Shown one piece after another: positions 1-9,354 of a stretch of DNA of 60,339 nucleotides (positions are counted from its first letter, which is position 1; every line of letters begins with the position of its first letter). Origin of the DNA: CAZAIO01 sp964485235 (lineage in GTDB: Bacteria; Chloroflexota; Dehalococcoidia; GIF9; UBA5629). Location: NCBI GenBank assembly GCA_964485235.1, contig CAZAIO010000002.1, positions 1 through 60,339 of the forward strand, in the 5' to 3' direction. The position numbers and the translations under genes are program-made. The notes under the pieces are model-generated. The model did no database searches, was not told the origin of the DNA, and saw nothing but the letters and a program-made list of their open reading frames with translations.

Positions 1-1017
1 CGATTTCTTGATATCCCATTGCCACGGGTCGAGCGGGTACTCCTGTTGTGAGCCGTTCTGAATGAGCGGCGCTATTTTCATATATGCCGCCCTGTCCAGG
101 TCGTCGTAGTTTCCGTACTGGTAAAAGTAGAACTCCAGCGCGCCCATGTTTCCGTGCGGTCCCTTCACATATGTGGGCTCGCCCGAAATTGTGTATTTGC
201 TCAGGTCGAGTATGGCTGCCTCGATCACGGCGTTGGTGGGAATTGCGCTGATATCGAAGCTCAGAAATGCCTTGCTGGGAAGATTACCGGAAGTATCCCC
301 GGCGCAGGGGACATCCTCTTTTTCATACGATTCACTGTATTTGACCAGAGAGCCGTCCTCATCCGATACGGAGTGGAGAATCAACTCCTGCAAACCTTCG
401 AGGTTTTCCGGCCCTGAAACGGTAACAGTGACCTGTGTATAGACCGTGCCGTAGCTGTTGCTCGCGGTCAGGGTATAACCGGTAGTCGTATCGGGGATCA
501 CCGTCCTCGTTCCGGAGGCGTCGACTATCCCGATGTCGGGACTGATATTGATCGATGTGGCGTTCGAGACCTCCCATTTCAGTTCGGATGATTGCCCTGT
601 ATCGATGGTGAGGGGACTCGCTGTAAAGTATGTGATAACCGGTACGGGAATCGAAGAGGCAACGATGGAGATAGTGCGGGTCACTTCGTCCGACCACGCG
701 CCGTTATTGTCCTGCACTTTTAAAGAGATGACGTGCGTACCGACGGAAAGCGAGTTTATCTCGAAGGAGGGCTTTACGCTCAGTTCCCCGTCCAGGTCGG
801 AAGACCATCGGAATGCCACAATAGTGCCGTCGATGTCCACGCCGTGGCCCGTGAAAGTGACAGGGTCTCCTGCAGAGGCTTTAGCGGGTGTGATCGAGTC
901 GATATAGGCGACCGGACTTTGATTCTCTTTTTCGCCTTTCGTCCAGCTTTCCGGAAGATAATCGCATCCCGCCGTAAGCAGTAACAAAAAGACGATTATA
1001 ATACTTACTCTTCTCAT
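1..1017 (-). CDS. PKD-type surface lipoprotein (partial, runs off left edge)
   Basis: Open on the minus strand from an ATG at 1017 to the window edge, so the C-terminus is missing. The N-terminus is a lipoprotein signal (MRRVSIII, hydrophobic stretch, lipobox LTAGC with Cys18). A PKD-like domain follows (VAYIDSITPAKASAGDPVTF, then GHGVDIDGTIVAFRW), then a second Ig-like domain (ISPDIGIVDASGTRT). The last visible part (AFLSFDISAIPTNAVIEAAI) resembles DNRLRE/CBM-type cell-surface modules. It is a clear paralogue of the lipoprotein at 11969-12829, which has the same two Ig-like domains but stops after them. Probably an exported adhesin-like or carbohydrate-contacting protein; no catalytic motif is visible. 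A GGGGG stretch lies about 8 bases before the start. Confidence 0.8.
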   Translation of the reverse strand, partial: MRRVSIIIVFLLLLTAGCDYLPESWTKGEKENQSPVAYIDSITPAKASAGDPVTFTGHGVDIDGTIVAFRWSSDLDGELSVKPSFEINSLSVGTHVISLKVQDNNGAWSDEVTRTISIVASSIPVPVITYFTASPLTIDTGQSSELKWEVSNATSINISPDIGIVDASGTRTVIPDTTTGYTLTASNSYGTVYTQVTVTVSGPENLEGLQELILHSVSDEDGSLVKYSESYEKEDVPCAGDTSGNLPSKAFLSFDISAIPTNAVIEAAILDLSKYTISGEPTYVKGPHGNMGALEFYFYQYGNYDDLDRAAYMKIAPLIQNGSQQEYPLDPWQWDIKKS

Positions 1018-1497
1018 GTCACATACCCCCGCCTTTTAACCACCAGTATATCATACCGGGTAAATTTTTCAGATGTATTTTCGGGACTGTTTGATGGAGT
1101 GCATACTTACAGGTAAGCGGTGATGGATACGTTTTATAGATTCACGTGGGGTCACACGCTGGGTGTAACCTATGTGTCAGTTTGTACAGCTTAGTTTTAC
1201 CTGCCGCTTCACCCCGCCTCGGGCGCACCTGAAGGAACGCCCCTACGAGATGGTGAAGGATGACAAATGCAGTGGAGGTTAATCGTATGATGGTTTATCT
1301 AAAGATGATGGTAGGGGCAATCCCCCGTGATTGCCCGGTTACGAGGGCGGGCACAGGAACCTTCCACTACTGACGAGTCATTGCGAGGAGTCCGTATATC
1401 GGGGCGAATGCGCTGCGTATAACTCTCAAGAAGGGAAACCACAGGGGGTTTCCCCTACGCATTTCTCGTACAACAGGATCGATATAAAATCGTGCGA
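1018..1497. repeat. Gene-free 480 bp with dispersed-repeat remnants
   Basis: No convincing gene. The stretch is a mosaic of phrases typical of short dispersed repeats in anaerobe genomes: a GTAGGGGCAA/CCCCCGTGATTGCCCG block at about 1311-1338, GAGTCATTGCGAGGAGTCC at about 1374-1394, and GAAACC/GGTTTCCCCTACGC near 1435-1460. The segment 1150-1195 (GGGTGTAACCTATGTG, TGTACAGCTTA) looks like the end of an insertion element, but no transposase is present. Called from appearance only. Confidence 0.4.
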
Positions 1498-3555
1498 TTA
1501 CAGCCCCGCCATGTACTCCTCGTACATCTCGTTCATGGTCTTGTATTCGAGCTTGCCCGAATCGACGTACGGTTTTAGTGCTTTGAACAGATTGGAATAA
1601 AACGCGGGATCGACATCGGCGGCGCCGATGCTCAGCGAGAAGTACAGGACATTGACCCTGTCTGCATCCGAAAGCGAAAGGGCTTCTTCGACCTTTTGCA
1701 CGACCACATCGATATCTTCACTGGAGTAGTCGAAGTCGCCATGTGTTACGGATGAATCGAGCGTCTCCTCGTAGAGGTTCTTGATGCCGCCGTCGGAAGC
1801 GAGGTAGACCAGTTTTCCCTGCGGGTCGTCGACCGTCCAGTCGATCTTTGCGCTGCTGATACGCCACGGGTTGATCCTGTCTTTCATATCGAGCGGCATG
1901 TTGCCATGGCATTGCGCCGGGTTCTTGCAGTTCCGGTACTCAACGGGTCTCATGGCTAAAGGCATGGACATCGCGCTATAACCGACACCGCCGGTGGTGA
2001 ATACATACCCTGCGTCGATCGCGGCTTTCGCCCAGTCGAGGTCGGAGCATATACCGGACACATGCTGCACTTTGAAATCGACCAGGTCTTCCATGTCCTC
2101 TCTCATCTGCCTTATTTCAGAGGTGAACTGCGCAAGGGTATAACCACTGCCCGCAGGGTAGAAGCCTTTGTCGGCATGTACGCCGATACCGTGACCCCTG
2201 TCGTGCAGTTCCTGCAATACATTATCGTGCCATGCCTTGCAGCCCGAAACGAACTCGGGGCTCGATTCGAAGGTGACCTTCGCCCCGTAGTCTTCAAAGA
2301 CATCTGCGAGCTTTCTGGCTTCTGCCGCGTGTTTTTCAAAGCTGGTATGGTTGGTCATTTCGTTGTCCCAGCCTTCCAGGTGTACCATGAAGCCGAAGGA
2401 AATAGTGCCCGGATTCCTGCCGGTCACGGCCTGTGTCCCGCTTCCAAAGTGATCGAACAGGTAACGGGCATATCCTATCATCATCTCGTATTTCTCTCTG
2501 TCTATCTCGGTGAGTCGGGACTCGACCGCTTCGGTGAAAATAGTGTTCGGCTCGAAATCGTTCATCCTCGTCCACGGAGATTTGCCCTTGCCTCCGTATT
2601 GTGTGCCTGTGGTATTCAGTATCATGTCCACCGCATGGCTTACGTCGGGCTGTACGTGGTCTTCCAGAGACTGGACCCGGTGATAGGGGACTTCCATTTC
2701 CAGTCCGAAAACGGACGCTTCTCGCTCTTTCCAGTATGGTTCGTCCGTACAGGAATGGTCTGCCGGAGACTTCTGTTTTGTCATATCGGTATTGTTGCTT
2801 TTACAACCTACGGTGATATCCTCTCTGTTCACGGGGCCTTCCCAGTCGATCAGGAAAATAGCGGGACCTTCTTTATACCGGGCGAGCACGCCGGACGCCA
2901 GCACAACGCCGTAGGATTGGGAGAGATACCCGATATCTCCGACCTGCGGGAGCGTATCGATGAACCTGGTCACATAATAGAGGCCGTCCTGTCCGGTATA
3001 GCCGTTGAAATCTTCTACGCCCTTGCTTTTCCCCCGCCCTTCAGGATCGAACACGACCGCGTTCATCCCCGCATCGGTGAACCGGTTGACTACCGAACCG
3101 CCGGGGATCTGGTCTGTGTATGCTGCGCTGTCGCCGATGCCGCCGGGGATGAAAATTACCGTTGGGGCCTCACCGGTGGAGTTTTTTGCTGGAAACAGCT
3201 TGACATAAAGCTTAGAACCGCTTGTCTGATTGGTGACATAATATTCATTTGTGCCTATTTTCTCGGACTCGATATCGAGATATGCCGCGCAGTCTTCCGG
3301 GCAGACGCCGCGTTCCCTTTCCAGGTCATCGCATTTGCCGTCGCCGCATTTACCGGCAGGAGGTTGAGAGGGCTTTCCGGGTTTGACGTTATTTTCATTC
3401 CCGATTGACGTTACAGCTTGGTCCGGTTGTTCAACGGCGGGCGATGAACAGGCGATGTGCATCGAGGCCGTACCGGTGATAAGTATAAGCAGAAAAATAG
3501 CTATACAATATCGTAAGCAGTTCTTCTTATCAATAATCATAGTGCACTGTACCAT
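1498..3555 (-). CDS. Lipoprotein with alpha/beta-hydrolase domain fused to polysaccharide-deacetylase-like domain
   Basis: A 685-residue exported protein. After a hydrophobic signal with a lipobox-like MHIAC (Cys36) comes a small cysteine motif, CGDGKC (70-75) and CPEDC (85-89), a module found N-terminally in several archaeal and bacterial surface proteins. Residues ~105-330 are an alpha/beta hydrolase: oxyanion-type PGGIGD near 137 and nucleophile elbow LSQSYG with Ser214. Residues ~385-670 look like a NodB/polysaccharide-deacetylase barrel (VHLEGWDNE, GAKVTFE, RGHGIGVHADKG). Two hydrolytic domains on one anchored chain suggest removal of ester and N-acetyl groups from a surface or environmental polymer, but the substrate is unknown. 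Neither ATG (3555 or internal Met6 at 3540) has a good ribosome site, so the start is uncertain. Confidence 0.75.
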   Translation of the reverse strand: MVQCTMIIDKKNCLRYCIAIFLLILITGTASMHIACSSPAVEQPDQAVTSIGNENNVKPGKPSQPPAGKCGDGKCDDLERERGVCPEDCAAYLDIESEKIGTNEYYVTNQTSGSKLYVKLFPAKNSTGEAPTVIFIPGGIGDSAAYTDQIPGGSVVNRFTDAGMNAVVFDPEGRGKSKGVEDFNGYTGQDGLYYVTRFIDTLPQVGDIGYLSQSYGVVLASGVLARYKEGPAIFLIDWEGPVNREDITVGCKSNNTDMTKQKSPADHSCTDEPYWKEREASVFGLEMEVPYHRVQSLEDHVQPDVSHAVDMILNTTGTQYGGKGKSPWTRMNDFEPNTIFTEAVESRLTEIDREKYEMMIGYARYLFDHFGSGTQAVTGRNPGTISFGFMVHLEGWDNEMTNHTSFEKHAAEARKLADVFEDYGAKVTFESSPEFVSGCKAWHDNVLQELHDRGHGIGVHADKGFYPAGSGYTLAQFTSEIRQMREDMEDLVDFKVQHVSGICSDLDWAKAAIDAGYVFTTGGVGYSAMSMPLAMRPVEYRNCKNPAQCHGNMPLDMKDRINPWRISSAKIDWTVDDPQGKLVYLASDGGIKNLYEETLDSSVTHGDFDYSSEDIDVVVQKVEEALSLSDADRVNVLYFSLSIGAADVDPAFYSNLFKALKPYVDSGKLEYKTMNEMYEEYMAGL

Positions 3556-4066
3556 ATGATAACGGATTCAAGCAATAAAATTCATAGCTCGATGAATGGC
3601 AATCCGATGTCAAACAGCATTATATTTTGCAGCGTAATAATATAATTAAGCAATTTGTCGCTTGTAATGATATAGTAGATACTTTAAACTAATAGCCGAA
3701 ATTAATACGCTAATTGGTAATCGTCTACAAAAAGCTTTCGGTTGCTCAGCGGCGTTAAGCCACTTAAACCAACGATATTCTATACGGTGTTTTTACGCCG
3801 CACTCTTAATATTACAATTCAGTCTGCGGGTAAAAATCTATTTCCGGGTGTCATTGAGGCTTCTTGAATTATAACTGTTGGGATATACCGGCTTGGATAG
3901 TTAAAAAGTCTCTTATAAACGGTAAATCCGATGACCGTTCGGAATAAATATAACAGAAGATCATAAGCTCATTACAGCTTCTGGAAAATGATCGTCGTGC
4001 TACATATATATGGAATAATGCCGGAACAAATATCCGGTCTTTTTAAAAAAACAGGAGGTAGAAGCA
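3556..4066. other. Gene-free 511 bp, AT-rich
   Basis: Divergent intergenic region between the hydrolase lipoprotein and the flavoprotein gene. No ORF with a ribosome site is seen. It must carry both promoters. The last 50 bases hold a small hairpin with a T-run, described separately. Confidence 0.5.
4021..4044 (+). terminator. Leader hairpin with T-run just before the flavoprotein ribosome site
   Basis: CCGGA (4021-4025) pairs with TCCGG (4033-4037) and is followed by TCTTTTT. It lies 10 bases before AGGAGGT (4053-4059) of the downstream gene, so it would act as a leader attenuator if real. The stem is only five base pairs. Confidence 0.35.
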
Positions 4067-5812
4067 ATGAAAAAAGCTGATGTAGTGATTATCGGAGGGA
4101 GCGCTGCCGGTACGGAGGCAGCGATGGTTATAAAAAAACAATACAAGCTTGACAAGGTAATCGTCATTCGTAAAGAAACAAAGGTGATGATTCCGTGCGG
4201 GATCCCTTATATTATCGGAACTCTGGAATCGATAAATAAAAATGTGCTTCCGGATACGCTTCTCGGGGATGCCGAATTAATAGTTGATGAGGTTACTTCG
4301 ATCGACAGGAATTCGAAAACAGTGACCACTGCCGGAGGAGAAACAATTGGCTATGGCAAGTTGATAATAGCAACAGGTTCACGACCTGTGGTCCCTCAGT
4401 TACCCGGAGTAGAACTGGAAAACGTATTTGTTGTAAAAAAGGATATGGACTATCTTCAGAAGTTGCAAGACGCGCTGAAACAGGCAAAGGATGTCGTTAT
4501 AGTCGGCGGTGGTTTTATCGGTGCCGAGTTTGCAGATGAGTGTCGTAAGATGGATTTGAATGTCACCGTTGTTGAATTGCTGGAACATTGTCTCCTTATA
4601 AATTGTGATGATTTGTTTTGCACAAAAATAGAGGATGCGCTCAGGGAGAAGGGGGTGCAGGTGAATACCGGCTGCCGCGTAAAATCAATTAACGGTACAG
4701 GAAAAGTGGACAGTGTGGAGTGCGACCAGGGAATAAAATTCAAGGCAGATGTTGTCATTCTCGCTATAGGTGTAGCACCCAATAGTGAACTTGCCCGTGA
4801 TGCCGGTCTTGAATTAGGCGCAGATAAAGCAATAATGGTTGACCAGTATATGAGGACGAACGATCCGGATATATTTGCGGTAGGTGATTGTGCCGAGAAG
4901 TTCTGCCTGTTCACCAGAAAGCCTGTTGCCACGCGGCTGGCTTCAGTCGCTGCACGGGAAGCCAGGATCGCTGTCAATAACCTTTTTGGTGTGAGGCAGA
5001 GTAACGAAGGAACAATGGGTGTGTTTGGTACCATGATAGCTGATACCGCTGTCGGCGTAGCCGGGCTTACCGAGAGAACGGCAAAGGCAAACGGATTCGA
5101 TATAGTAATCGGTGAGGCTGCGGCAGTGGACAAACATCCGGGCTCAATACCTGGCGCAAAAGAGATGCGGGTCAGGCTTTTATTCGAACAACGGTCCGGA
5201 AAGTTGATTGGTGGCGAGGCGAGTGGAGGAATTACGGCAGGAGAGGTGTCTAATGTGATGGCTTCACTTATTGCCAGCGGTATGACCGCAGATAAGGTTG
5301 CTGCATCCCAGATGGGTACTCATCCTTTGCTGACAGCGTCACCTCTGGTCTATCAGATTGTGAACGCTGCCGCTGAAGCGGAGCTCAAATTGAGAGAGAA
5401 GGCCGTACTGCAACGGCAGGAATCAATTAAAAAAGCGGGAGCACTGAAACCGATCCTGGTTGTCGACGATGAAAATATTCTCAGAGACTCTTTGAGAGAC
5501 TGGCTCGCTCATGCCGGCTACATGGTTGAGGCTGTCAAAAGCGGTGAAGATGCTTTGAAAGCCATTAAAGAGAAGGAATTCGGCGTAGCAATACTCGACC
5601 TGAAGCTGCCGGGGAAGACCGGTATAGAAGTCCTGAGAGAGGCAAGGGCAATACAGCCGGGGATTCAGGGGATATTGATTACCGCTTACCCGTCATGGGA
5701 AACAGCTGTCGAGTCCATGAAACTGGGAGCAGTCGATTATCTGTCTAAACCGTTTAACATGGATAACCTGGAGAACCTGATTCATAAAGCCCTGGTACCT
5801 GCTGAAGTGTAA
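4067..5812 (+). CDS. FAD/NAD(P)H disulfide reductase (CoA-disulfide reductase/Nox family) fused to a response-regulator receiver domain
   Basis: Residues 1-450 form a pyridine nucleotide-disulfide oxidoreductase: FAD site GGSAAGTEA (10-18), NADH site IVGGGFIGAEF near 145, FAD site DIFAVGDCAE near 270. The single redox Cys44 in IPCGIPYIIG matches CoA-disulfide reductase, NADH oxidase and NADH:polysulfide/persulfide reductases, which use one cysteine that forms a sulfenate or mixed disulfide. Residues 461-581 are a complete CheY-like receiver: acidic pair D467/D468, phospho-acceptor D511 (VAILDLKLPG), T539 and K561 (SKPF). All key residues of both halves are intact. A strong AGGAGGT precedes the ATG by 7 bases. 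The fusion suggests control of redox activity by phosphorylation, or redox control of a phospho-relay; no cognate kinase is adjacent. Confidence 0.9.
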   Translation: MKKADVVIIGGSAAGTEAAMVIKKQYKLDKVIVIRKETKVMIPCGIPYIIGTLESINKNVLPDTLLGDAELIVDEVTSIDRNSKTVTTAGGETIGYGKLIIATGSRPVVPQLPGVELENVFVVKKDMDYLQKLQDALKQAKDVVIVGGGFIGAEFADECRKMDLNVTVVELLEHCLLINCDDLFCTKIEDALREKGVQVNTGCRVKSINGTGKVDSVECDQGIKFKADVVILAIGVAPNSELARDAGLELGADKAIMVDQYMRTNDPDIFAVGDCAEKFCLFTRKPVATRLASVAAREARIAVNNLFGVRQSNEGTMGVFGTMIADTAVGVAGLTERTAKANGFDIVIGEAAAVDKHPGSIPGAKEMRVRLLFEQRSGKLIGGEASGGITAGEVSNVMASLIASGMTADKVAASQMGTHPLLTASPLVYQIVNAAAEAELKLREKAVLQRQESIKKAGALKPILVVDDENILRDSLRDWLAHAGYMVEAVKSGEDALKAIKEKEFGVAILDLKLPGKTGIEVLREARAIQPGIQGILITAYPSWETAVESMKLGAVDYLSKPFNMDNLENLIHKALVPAEV

Positions 5813-5815
5813 CTA

Positions 5816-6259
5816 TTACTTGTTTGTCAGGGCAAAGGAGCCGGGGTCCATATCGGCGGTGATAACTTCCTTATTCTTTGTATCGATCGTGAGGTCGTAG
5901 TCAATCGAAGCTGTGTACATACCCATTAGCGAAAGGTCTATATCCGTGTACGCTGTGGCGACGACCTCGTACCGGTCTTCTGCTACTTTTCGCGGCTGGG
6001 AGTATTTCCAGTTTAATTTTGCATTGATATCTTTCTCGATTGTCTTTGCCACGATCGTTTTAAAAATCGGGCTGTCGCTGGCAACCTGCTCCGCGATGTT
6101 TTTCGATACGTTACCGATATTGCCGGATGCCCATTCGCGGGCGACCTCGGCGGCGATCACCGCAGGGTCTTTTTTCGCGCAACCGGGGAGTACGATTGTT
6201 ATTCCTGTTATAACGAGCAAGAGGATGATAATGGATAATGCCTTTTTATTTTTCATCAT
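5816..6259 (-). CDS. Small lipoprotein of unknown function
   Basis: About 147 residues from the ATG at 6259, chosen because GGGTGA lies 5 bases upstream; a longer frame to 6358 has no ribosome site. Signal peptide MMKNKKALSIIILLL and lipobox VLPGC mark it as a lipoprotein. The mature part is a single small alpha/beta-looking domain (SPIFKTIVAKTIEKDI, YEVVATAYTDIDLS) resembling cystatin/NTF2-like exported domains. No catalytic residues are recognised. Its stop lies 4 bases from the stop of the convergent flavoprotein gene. Confidence 0.65.
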   Translation of the reverse strand: MMKNKKALSIIILLLVITGITIVLPGCAKKDPAVIAAEVAREWASGNIGNVSKNIAEQVASDSPIFKTIVAKTIEKDINAKLNWKYSQPRKVAEDRYEVVATAYTDIDLSLMGMYTASIDYDLTIDTKNKEVITADMDPGSFALTNK

Positions 6260-6399
6260 TTTTTCACCCGTGTAGATTATATCCTGTACATCCGTAAAAT
6301 TGAATACCCGCTGAAATAAATTTCTCATGCTGAACTTAAGGCATGTTATGGTGTACAATATGCAGAAGTTTAAAGCTATGGAGACCGAGGAGCAGAAAC

Positions 6400-8040
6400 G
6401 TGATCGCGAAAGTTTTTATCATTTTGCTTGCCTGCATTTCGCTTACTTTACCGTCGCAGTGCGGCAAACCGGAGACTGAAGAAACGCCGACTAACGCACA
6501 AGCGGCAGCGGAGCATGTAAAGCAAGGAGACACTTATTTCGACCAGGGGTTGTTCGATAAAGCGCTCGAAGAATATGATGCCGCAGTGAAGCTGGACTAC
6601 AGCCTGCCGGAAATATACATCGGTATCGGCAAGGTCTATTATGTCGACCAGGGCAAATATTCCAGGGCGGAGGATACTTATTCAAAGGCGATAGACCTGG
6701 ACAATAACTACGTCGACGCCTATTTTTACCGGGGGCTGGCGCGTGAAGCCAATGGAGCGTATAGCCGTGCCGCTGAAGATTTCAGCAAGGTGATCGAGCT
6801 CGATCCGGGTATGGTCGTTGCATATGACCTCCGTGCATGGTGTAATGCGCAGCAAGCGCAGTGGAGCCGTTCGTCACAGCTCCTGTTATATCAGCTTATT
6901 GAAAAGGACCCGGGTCTGGCTTTTGCGTTTCACGGGCAGGGCTGGGCATATGTACGACAAACACAGTGGGACCTCTTCGCGATTCCTTATGCGGTACAGA
7001 GCACTGAAACCGGAGAGAGTGTACAGACAACTACGCCCGGCAATGCGAATCCACGTCTGGGCAGGTTTCCTGAAATTCCTTATGTGCAGATAGAGCCGGT
7101 CTACGGGCCTGTGGGAACAAAATTATATGTTTACGGGTGGGGGTTCCGTACAGGAGAGGATGGACTGACCATAACCTGGGACGGGAAGATAATCATGTGC
7201 AATATTGTGGCGGAGAAGGACGGGAGCATGATCGTCGACGGCAGCAAGAAGGACGACGGCACTCCACGGGAAACGCTTTACGTGCCGGAAAGTACGAAAG
7301 GCGACCATATTATCGGCGTATACGGGAGCAGTTTCACTCCTATTGGCGTGGTCAATGATACGAAGTTCGAGGTAATGCCCGAGATCAGGCTCTCGCCCGA
7401 ACCGGATATCAAGGGGACCAGAGTTTCTATTTCGGGGACAGGTTTTACCGGCGGCGAGGTTATCACGGCAGACGCCGGGGAGGGAGTAGCAGAAGTGACT
7501 GCGACTGTCAACGATAAAGGCAGTTTTCATGCAGAGGTAATAGTCCCGACGATAAAAGGCAATGCATATGCGATATCGGTAACGGGCGATAAGGGGGACT
7601 CCGCGAAGGCTGATTACACGGTTGCTCTTGAGAGACCTGTGCCGACATCCCAGGCGCCCGATGTTGCGGAGTTGTATTGTAACAGAGGGTTCTGCCATTT
7701 CAAGAAAGCTCAGTGGGCTCTTGCTATCAGCAATATAGAGGATGCCTACGCCGGAGATCCCAAACTCAACAGGAGCCCGTGGAACCGTGATTGGGCGCTG
7801 GAGGAGCAGGCAAAATGGGATACGGTTATCGATGATTGTGAGAAAGCGATCGCGTTATTGACAGACACCGGAGCGCAATCGGGATCTTCCGGTCCCGTAG
7901 TGATGGAAGAAGAGTACAAACTGGCGCTTGAGGACTATAACAAAGCTGCGAATGTTTCGGGTGATGCCACCTTCAGCCGGAGAATGCTGGACGCGGTGCA
8001 GTTCATCGAAGGGTGGGGCGCCGTTGCAGGGTTGGAATAG
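6400..8040 (+). CDS. Exported TPR protein with IPT/TIG-like domains
   Basis: Starts at GTG 6400, not the upstream ATG 6343: GAGGAG (6387-6392) sits 7 bases before the GTG, and the product then begins directly with a hydrophobic signal (VIAKVFIILLACISLTL). About 546 residues. Residues ~35-165 contain three or four TPR units (AAEHVKQGDTYFDQGLFDKA, YSRAEDTYSKAIDLD, YSRAAEDFSKVIELDPG). The middle holds two IPT/TIG-like beta domains (IEPVYGPVGTKLYVYGWGF; IKGTRVSISGTGFTGGEVI). Degenerate TPR-like helices return at the C-terminus (FCHFKKAQWALAISNIEDA). Likely an envelope scaffold. No enzyme motif. Confidence 0.75.
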   Translation: MIAKVFIILLACISLTLPSQCGKPETEETPTNAQAAAEHVKQGDTYFDQGLFDKALEEYDAAVKLDYSLPEIYIGIGKVYYVDQGKYSRAEDTYSKAIDLDNNYVDAYFYRGLAREANGAYSRAAEDFSKVIELDPGMVVAYDLRAWCNAQQAQWSRSSQLLLYQLIEKDPGLAFAFHGQGWAYVRQTQWDLFAIPYAVQSTETGESVQTTTPGNANPRLGRFPEIPYVQIEPVYGPVGTKLYVYGWGFRTGEDGLTITWDGKIIMCNIVAEKDGSMIVDGSKKDDGTPRETLYVPESTKGDHIIGVYGSSFTPIGVVNDTKFEVMPEIRLSPEPDIKGTRVSISGTGFTGGEVITADAGEGVAEVTATVNDKGSFHAEVIVPTIKGNAYAISVTGDKGDSAKADYTVALERPVPTSQAPDVAELYCNRGFCHFKKAQWALAISNIEDAYAGDPKLNRSPWNRDWALEEQAKWDTVIDDCEKAIALLTDTGAQSGSSGPVVMEEEYKLALEDYNKAANVSGDATFSRRMLDAVQFIEGWGAVAGLE

Positions 8041-8238
8041 TCAAAAGGTCACGAGATTGCTTTTCGGATGCCTGCCGGCTTTATAGTCGTCTTATAAAAT
8101 GCTGCTGTGCACGATTTCTTTATTATCTGGAAATGCGCCTATAATGAATACGGAATGGTAGGAATATTGCATGGATGTCCGGGATGTCAGGAGCGATATA
8201 CAGTCCGGACACCCTGAAATCAGTAACAGGAGAATATA

Positions 8239-8877
8239 GTGAACGTTCAAATAGAGAAGTACCTTAAACCGACGTTTTTTATTGATAGCGACACTCCGCG
8301 TATAAAAGAGCTCGCTGAGGAGATTACGCGGGGACAGCATGACAATATAGAGAAAGCAGTCACCCTGTTCTATTATGTAAGGGACCATGTAAAGTACAGC
8401 CTTTATACAAGGAAGTCCTGTCCTGAAGATTTCAGGGCGAGCAATATTTTGGCTGTGGGAAAAGGGTTTTGCGTACAGAAAGCGATAGTGCTGGCAGCAC
8501 TGGCGCGGGCGGTGAATATTCCTGCCGCCCTCGGCTTTGCCAGATTAAGAAATAACATTATTCCGGAGAAAACAAAAGAATGGCTTCGTGGAGACCTTCT
8601 ACCGTTTCACGGCTTCACCGAATTGTACCTTGATGACAAATGGGTTATTGCAACCCCCGCTTTCGACCGCGAAATGTGCGAAAAGGCCGGGATTATGCCG
8701 GTAGAATTCGACGGGAAAGAAGACGCCAAGTTCCACCCTTGTAACGTTGAAGGGAAACTACATATCGAATATCTGAGTTATGTAGGGCATTATTATGAGG
8801 ATGTACCGCTGGAGCAGCTCTGGAAGGCAGTGACGGACGCTCACGGGCCGGAGTTCCTCGATCCCGTCCAGAGGTAG
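8239..8877 (+). CDS. Transglutaminase-like cysteine protease-fold protein
   Basis: 212 residues from GTG 8239, supported by CAGGAGA nine bases upstream. The transglutaminase-like core is visible: catalytic Cys in GKGFCVQKAIVLAALAR, His in FHGFTELY and Asp in TPAFD, in the usual Cys-His-Asp order, with DHVKYSLYTR before it. No signal peptide, so a cytoplasmic peptidase or amidase is more likely than a secreted cross-linking enzyme. The 200 bp upstream contain an interrupted TGTCCGG/CCGGACA inverted repeat (8176-8211) of unknown role. Confidence 0.8.
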   Translation: MNVQIEKYLKPTFFIDSDTPRIKELAEEITRGQHDNIEKAVTLFYYVRDHVKYSLYTRKSCPEDFRASNILAVGKGFCVQKAIVLAALARAVNIPAALGFARLRNNIIPEKTKEWLRGDLLPFHGFTELYLDDKWVIATPAFDREMCEKAGIMPVEFDGKEDAKFHPCNVEGKLHIEYLSYVGHYYEDVPLEQLWKAVTDAHGPEFLDPVQR

Positions 8878-8907
8878 CCAGCCGGACAATATAGCGGGAC
8901 AGCGGGC

Positions 8908-9354
8908 TTAAGAGTGGAATATTTCCAGTTCAGGATGCTTTAACGCTTCCTGTACAATGGGACCCCGGACAATGAAACCTGTACCGAGGCCGCTTCCCCT
9001 CACTGCGAGCAGCCTGTCCCCGGTTTTTATACCGTACCCCTCGAGAACAGGCAGCGGTATTTGAAGTATTCCACCCGTATTGATTTTCGTATGATAGAAC
9101 AATCTGTTACCGATGTGAATTGTACCCGCTCCGGAAATCTCTTCTACCGGTACCGGCAATTTTGACCTGCTCAAACGGGACTGCGTTGTTACGGCGAACC
9201 CGCCTGATGTTTTACTGCCGCTCATAAGTATCACATTCTTTCCATCCTGAAAACCGTATTCATCGAATGCTTCAGGAGGAATAACGACATTCCCGTTGAC
9301 GGATACTACACACCAGCCGAATACCCATTTTCCTCTTTTTACAAGTTGAGGCAT
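8908..9354 (-). CDS. Duplicated AbrB/SpoVT-like domain protein
   Basis: 148 residues with two copies of a swapped-hairpin-like pattern: SVNGNVVIPPEAFDEYGF..GKNVILMSGS and KINTGGILQIPLPVLEGYG..GDRLLAVRGS. Each has the beta-strand, IP, helix, G-x-x-x-GD order of AbrB/MazE transcription factors, and both end in a glycine-rich GSGLGTGFIV-type strand. Free-standing AbrB proteins dimerise; here two halves in one chain could make a pseudo-dimer. DNA binding is therefore possible but inferred. AGGAGG lies 6 bases before the ATG. Confidence 0.65.
   Translation of the reverse strand: MPQLVKRGKWVFGWCVVSVNGNVVIPPEAFDEYGFQDGKNVILMSGSKTSGGFAVTTQSRLSRSKLPVPVEEISGAGTIHIGNRLFYHTKINTGGILQIPLPVLEGYGIKTGDRLLAVRGSGLGTGFIVRGPIVQEALKHPELEIFHS

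Noticed and set aside
1150..1195. Insertion-sequence end
   Set aside because: Phrase looks like an IS terminus but there is no partner end or transposase, so it is only mentioned as a remnant.
2062..3408. 448-residue open frame on the plus strand
   Set aside because: It lies antisense to the well-supported hydrolase/deacetylase gene, has no ribosome site, and reads as a shadow of high G+C third positions.
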